NCBI GenBank assembly: GCA_017618075.1
Contig: JAFZUY010000040.1
Span: forward strand, 1 to 43,808
Direction of reading: 5' to 3'
Length of the DNA: 43,808 nucleotides
Source of the DNA: Lachnospiraceae bacterium
GTDB taxonomy: Bacteria > Bacillota > Clostridia > Lachnospirales > Lachnospiraceae
Position numbers and translations under genes: made by a program. The notes under the pieces are model-generated. The model ran no database searches. It worked only from the letters and a program-made list of their open reading frames with translations, and was not told where the DNA came from. Of this stretch, positions 42,422 through 43,808 are shown piece after piece (the first letter of the stretch is position 1; each line of letters opens with the position of its first letter).

Positions 42422-43408
42422 ATGAGTTCAAACGTAAGACCCGAGTCAATGGAAAGAATCACCACAGAAGCTTTGGCAACAGCTTTTATCGACGAGCAGA
42501 TTGCTGAGATTAAGGCGCAGGTTGGTGATAAGAAAGTACTTCTTGCTTTATCAGGCGGTGTAGATTCATCCGTTGTTGCAGCACTTTTAATCAAGGCTAT
42601 CGGACAGAATCTTGTATGTGTACATGTTAACCACGGCCTCTTAAGAAAGGGCGAGCCCGAGCAGGTTATCGAAGTATTCAAGAATCAGATGAATGCCAAC
42701 TTAATCTATGTTGATGCAACAGACAGATTCCTTGATAAGCTTGCAGGCGTGGCAGATCCTGAAACAAAGAGAAAAATTATTGGCAAGGAATTCATCGATG
42801 TATTCGCTGAAGAAGCATCAAAGCTCGAAGGAATCGAATTCCTCGCACAGGGAACAATTTATCCTGACATCCTTGAAAGTGACGGCGTTAAGGCTCACCA
42901 CAACGTAGGCGGCCTTCCCGAAGAATTAAACTTTGAACTCGTTGAACCCGTAAAACTTTTATACAAAGATGAAGTACGTGTAGTTGGTAAGGTACTCGGC
43001 CTTCCCGACAACATGGTTTATCGTCAGCCCTTCCCCGGACCCGGACTCGGCGTTCGTTGCGTAGGCGCAATCACAAGAGACCGTCTCGAAGCTCTTCGTG
43101 AAGCAGATGCTATCGTTCGCGAAGAAATCGGCAAGCTTCCCGAGACTCCCTGGCAGTACTTCTGCGCTATCCCTGATATCAAATCCACAGGTATCAAGTA
43201 TGACGCAAACGGTAAGGGCGAGCGTTACATGGGCTGGGCAGTAGTAATCCGTGCTGTCAACACCACAGACGCAGTTAAGGTTACAGTACCCGAAATTCCT
43301 TTCTCAGTTCTCTGCACTATGCGCGACAAGATCGTTCAGATTCCCGGCGTCAACAGAGTTCTCTGGGACATCTCAGAAAAACCTGTTGCAACCATCGAGT
43401 GGGAATAA
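42422..43408 (+). CDS. guaA: GMP synthase ATP-pyrophosphatase subunit, without glutaminase domain
   Basis: The protein is 328 aa, against about 510-525 for two-domain bacterial GuaA. The ATP-pyrophosphatase loop LLALSGGVDSSVVAALL is near residues 40-56. FPGPGLGVRCVGAITR near 200-215 and the C-terminal dimerisation domain, ending KPVATIEWE, are complete. The N-terminal class I glutamine amidotransferase domain is missing and is not encoded next to the gene. The enzyme makes GMP from XMP; it would need free ammonia or a separate glutaminase subunit. AAGGAG nine bases before the ATG supports the start. Confidence 0.92.
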   Translation: MSSNVRPESMERITTEALATAFIDEQIAEIKAQVGDKKVLLALSGGVDSSVVAALLIKAIGQNLVCVHVNHGLLRKGEPEQVIEVFKNQMNANLIYVDATDRFLDKLAGVADPETKRKIIGKEFIDVFAEEASKLEGIEFLAQGTIYPDILESDGVKAHHNVGGLPEELNFELVEPVKLLYKDEVRVVGKVLGLPDNMVYRQPFPGPGLGVRCVGAITRDRLEALREADAIVREEIGKLPETPWQYFCAIPDIKSTGIKYDANGKGERYMGWAVVIRAVNTTDAVKVTVPEIPFSVLCTMRDKIVQIPGVNRVLWDISEKPVATIEWE

Positions 43409-43443
43409 AAGCAAACAAAAAGCCTAGCACAACAAGCATGTTT

Positions 43444-43483
43444 CCCGCAAGCCCCTATTTGCAAGGGCTTGCGGGATTTTTTT
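43444..43483 (+). terminator. intrinsic terminator of guaA
   Basis: CCCGCAAGCCC/GGGCTTGCGGG forms an 11-bp stem with a 10-base loop and is followed by seven T residues. Confidence 0.93.
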
Positions 43484-43489
43484 ATTTTC

Positions 43490-43534
43490 TGACCGCACAT
43501 TGACGGCATTCTGACTACACATTGACCGCACATT
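43490..43534 (+). repeat. four 11-bp direct repeats, candidate operator
   Basis: TGACCGCACAT, TGACGGCATTC, TGACTACACAT and TGACCGCACAT follow each other without gaps and abut the -35 at 43536. Head-to-tail 11-bp half-sites next to a promoter are the layout used by OmpR/PhoB-family response regulators. Confidence 0.7.
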
Positions 43535-43535
43535 G

Positions 43536-43564
43536 TTGAAATATTTGTTCTGATATATTATAAT
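43536..43564 (+). promoter_or_regulatory. strong promoter reading out of the window
   Basis: TTGAAA (43536-43541), a 17-base spacer and a perfect TATAAT (43559-43564). The predicted transcript starts near 43571 and runs through the tandem repeats; its gene lies beyond the window. Confidence 0.8.
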
Positions 43565-43679
43565 TTCTCTCACTAAAACAAGTTGAGTTTAATTCTAAAC
43601 TCTATTTCCCAGAAATCCTAAAAACTGAATGTATTATTGTAGCTATTGTTGTGGCAATGGGCATTTTTACGCGCTTTTT

Positions 43680-43808
43680 ACAAGAGAAGTCTCAAACGCG
43701 CGTAAGAAAGCAAGCCTGCAAGCGAAAAACTACGCGCGAAAAACAAGAGAAGTCTCAAACGCGCGTAAGATAACTAATCTGCGGGCGAAAAACTACGCGC
43801 GAAAAGCA
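43680..43808 (+). repeat. 63-bp tandem repeat with hairpin units, reaching the window edge
   Basis: Two units start at 43680 and 43743. The first 28 bases are identical, a 15-base core varies, and a further 20 bases (CGAAAAACTACGCGCGAAAA) are identical. In each unit CGCGCGTA pairs with TACGCGCG around a 26-base loop (43697-43704 with 43731-43738; 43760-43767 with 43794-43801). A degenerate left copy is seen near 43669-43679. The stretch 43565-43679 holds no gene that I can support. Confidence 0.85.

Noticed and set aside
43336-43533. 65-codon open frame on the minus strand across the guaA terminator
   Set aside because: It crosses a strong terminator and the end of guaA and has no ribosome-binding site or domain.
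43680-43808. CRISPR array
   Set aside because: The conserved parts flank only a 15-base variable core, the units contain hairpins with A-rich tails, there are two units, and no cas gene is present.

Overview
The window is a chromosomal segment of a Gram-positive anaerobe of the class Clostridia, most likely family Lachnospiraceae (Butyrivibrio/Roseburia-like). The evidence is the moderate AT content, strong AGGAGG ribosome-binding sites, a tRNA without an encoded CCA, the holB-ricT-trmN6-rsmI-metG order shared with Bacillus, a DUF1846 gene, XRE regulators fused to membrane segments, a class 1B PyrD/PyrK pair and a ferredoxin-linked 2-oxoacid oxidoreductase. No phage, plasmid, insertion sequence or CRISPR array is visible. 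Almost all genes lie on the + strand; the one confident exception is 34445-34954. All identifications come from reading motifs; no database search was run.

Layout. 1-1321: the 3' part of a tRNA-Phe gene and an XRE regulator with a membrane domain. 1363-6103: an RND exporter with a long coiled-coil insertion and its TetR regulator, with a TetR-type operator over the promoter. 6107-11431: DegV, a guanylate-kinase-like protein, holB, ricT, trmN6 and rsmI (replication, RNA decay, tRNA and rRNA modification). 11481-18015: acpP, DUF1846, an AIM24-like protein, an alanyl-tRNA editing homologue, metG and a GNAT, with two clusters of a short near-palindromic repeat. 18016-22359: an orphan sugar-ABC ATPase, a second XRE-membrane protein and an aconitase-family hydratase. 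22360-22866: a 500-base stretch with a possible small transcript carrying two overlapping micro-ORFs and a terminator. 22867-25821: a DUF6020-like polytopic protein and an acyltransferase-3 protein. 25829-34438: one long operon ddl-murF-pyrC-pyrK-pyrD-ispE (wall precursor, pyrimidine and isoprenoid synthesis) in which MurF and IspE are both fused to extra domains. 34445-34954: a convergent membrane-anchored protein of unknown function. 35081-38783: a P-loop ATPase behind a leader with micro-ORFs, a highly structured 153-base intergenic element, and the four-subunit 2-oxoacid:ferredoxin oxidoreductase. 38917-41169: an XRE-cupin regulator and an acyl-CoA synthetase that probably work with that oxidoreductase. 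41222-43483: a membrane-anchored FKBP/trigger-factor-like foldase and a GMP synthase lacking its glutaminase domain. 43484-43808: an 11-bp direct-repeat array, a strong promoter and a 63-bp tandem hairpin repeat running to the window edge.

The most unusual items are the MurF-transmembrane-extracytoplasmic fusion, the IspE-DUF1934 fusion, the RND insertion with no adaptor or outer-membrane partner, the structured element at 35949-36101, the micro-ORF transcript near 22500-22750, the T:T-mismatched repeats at 14167 and 17455, and the regulatory architecture at the right end. A metabolic inference is that the oxidoreductase and acyl-CoA synthetase together may carboxylate or decarboxylate branched-chain or aryl acids.
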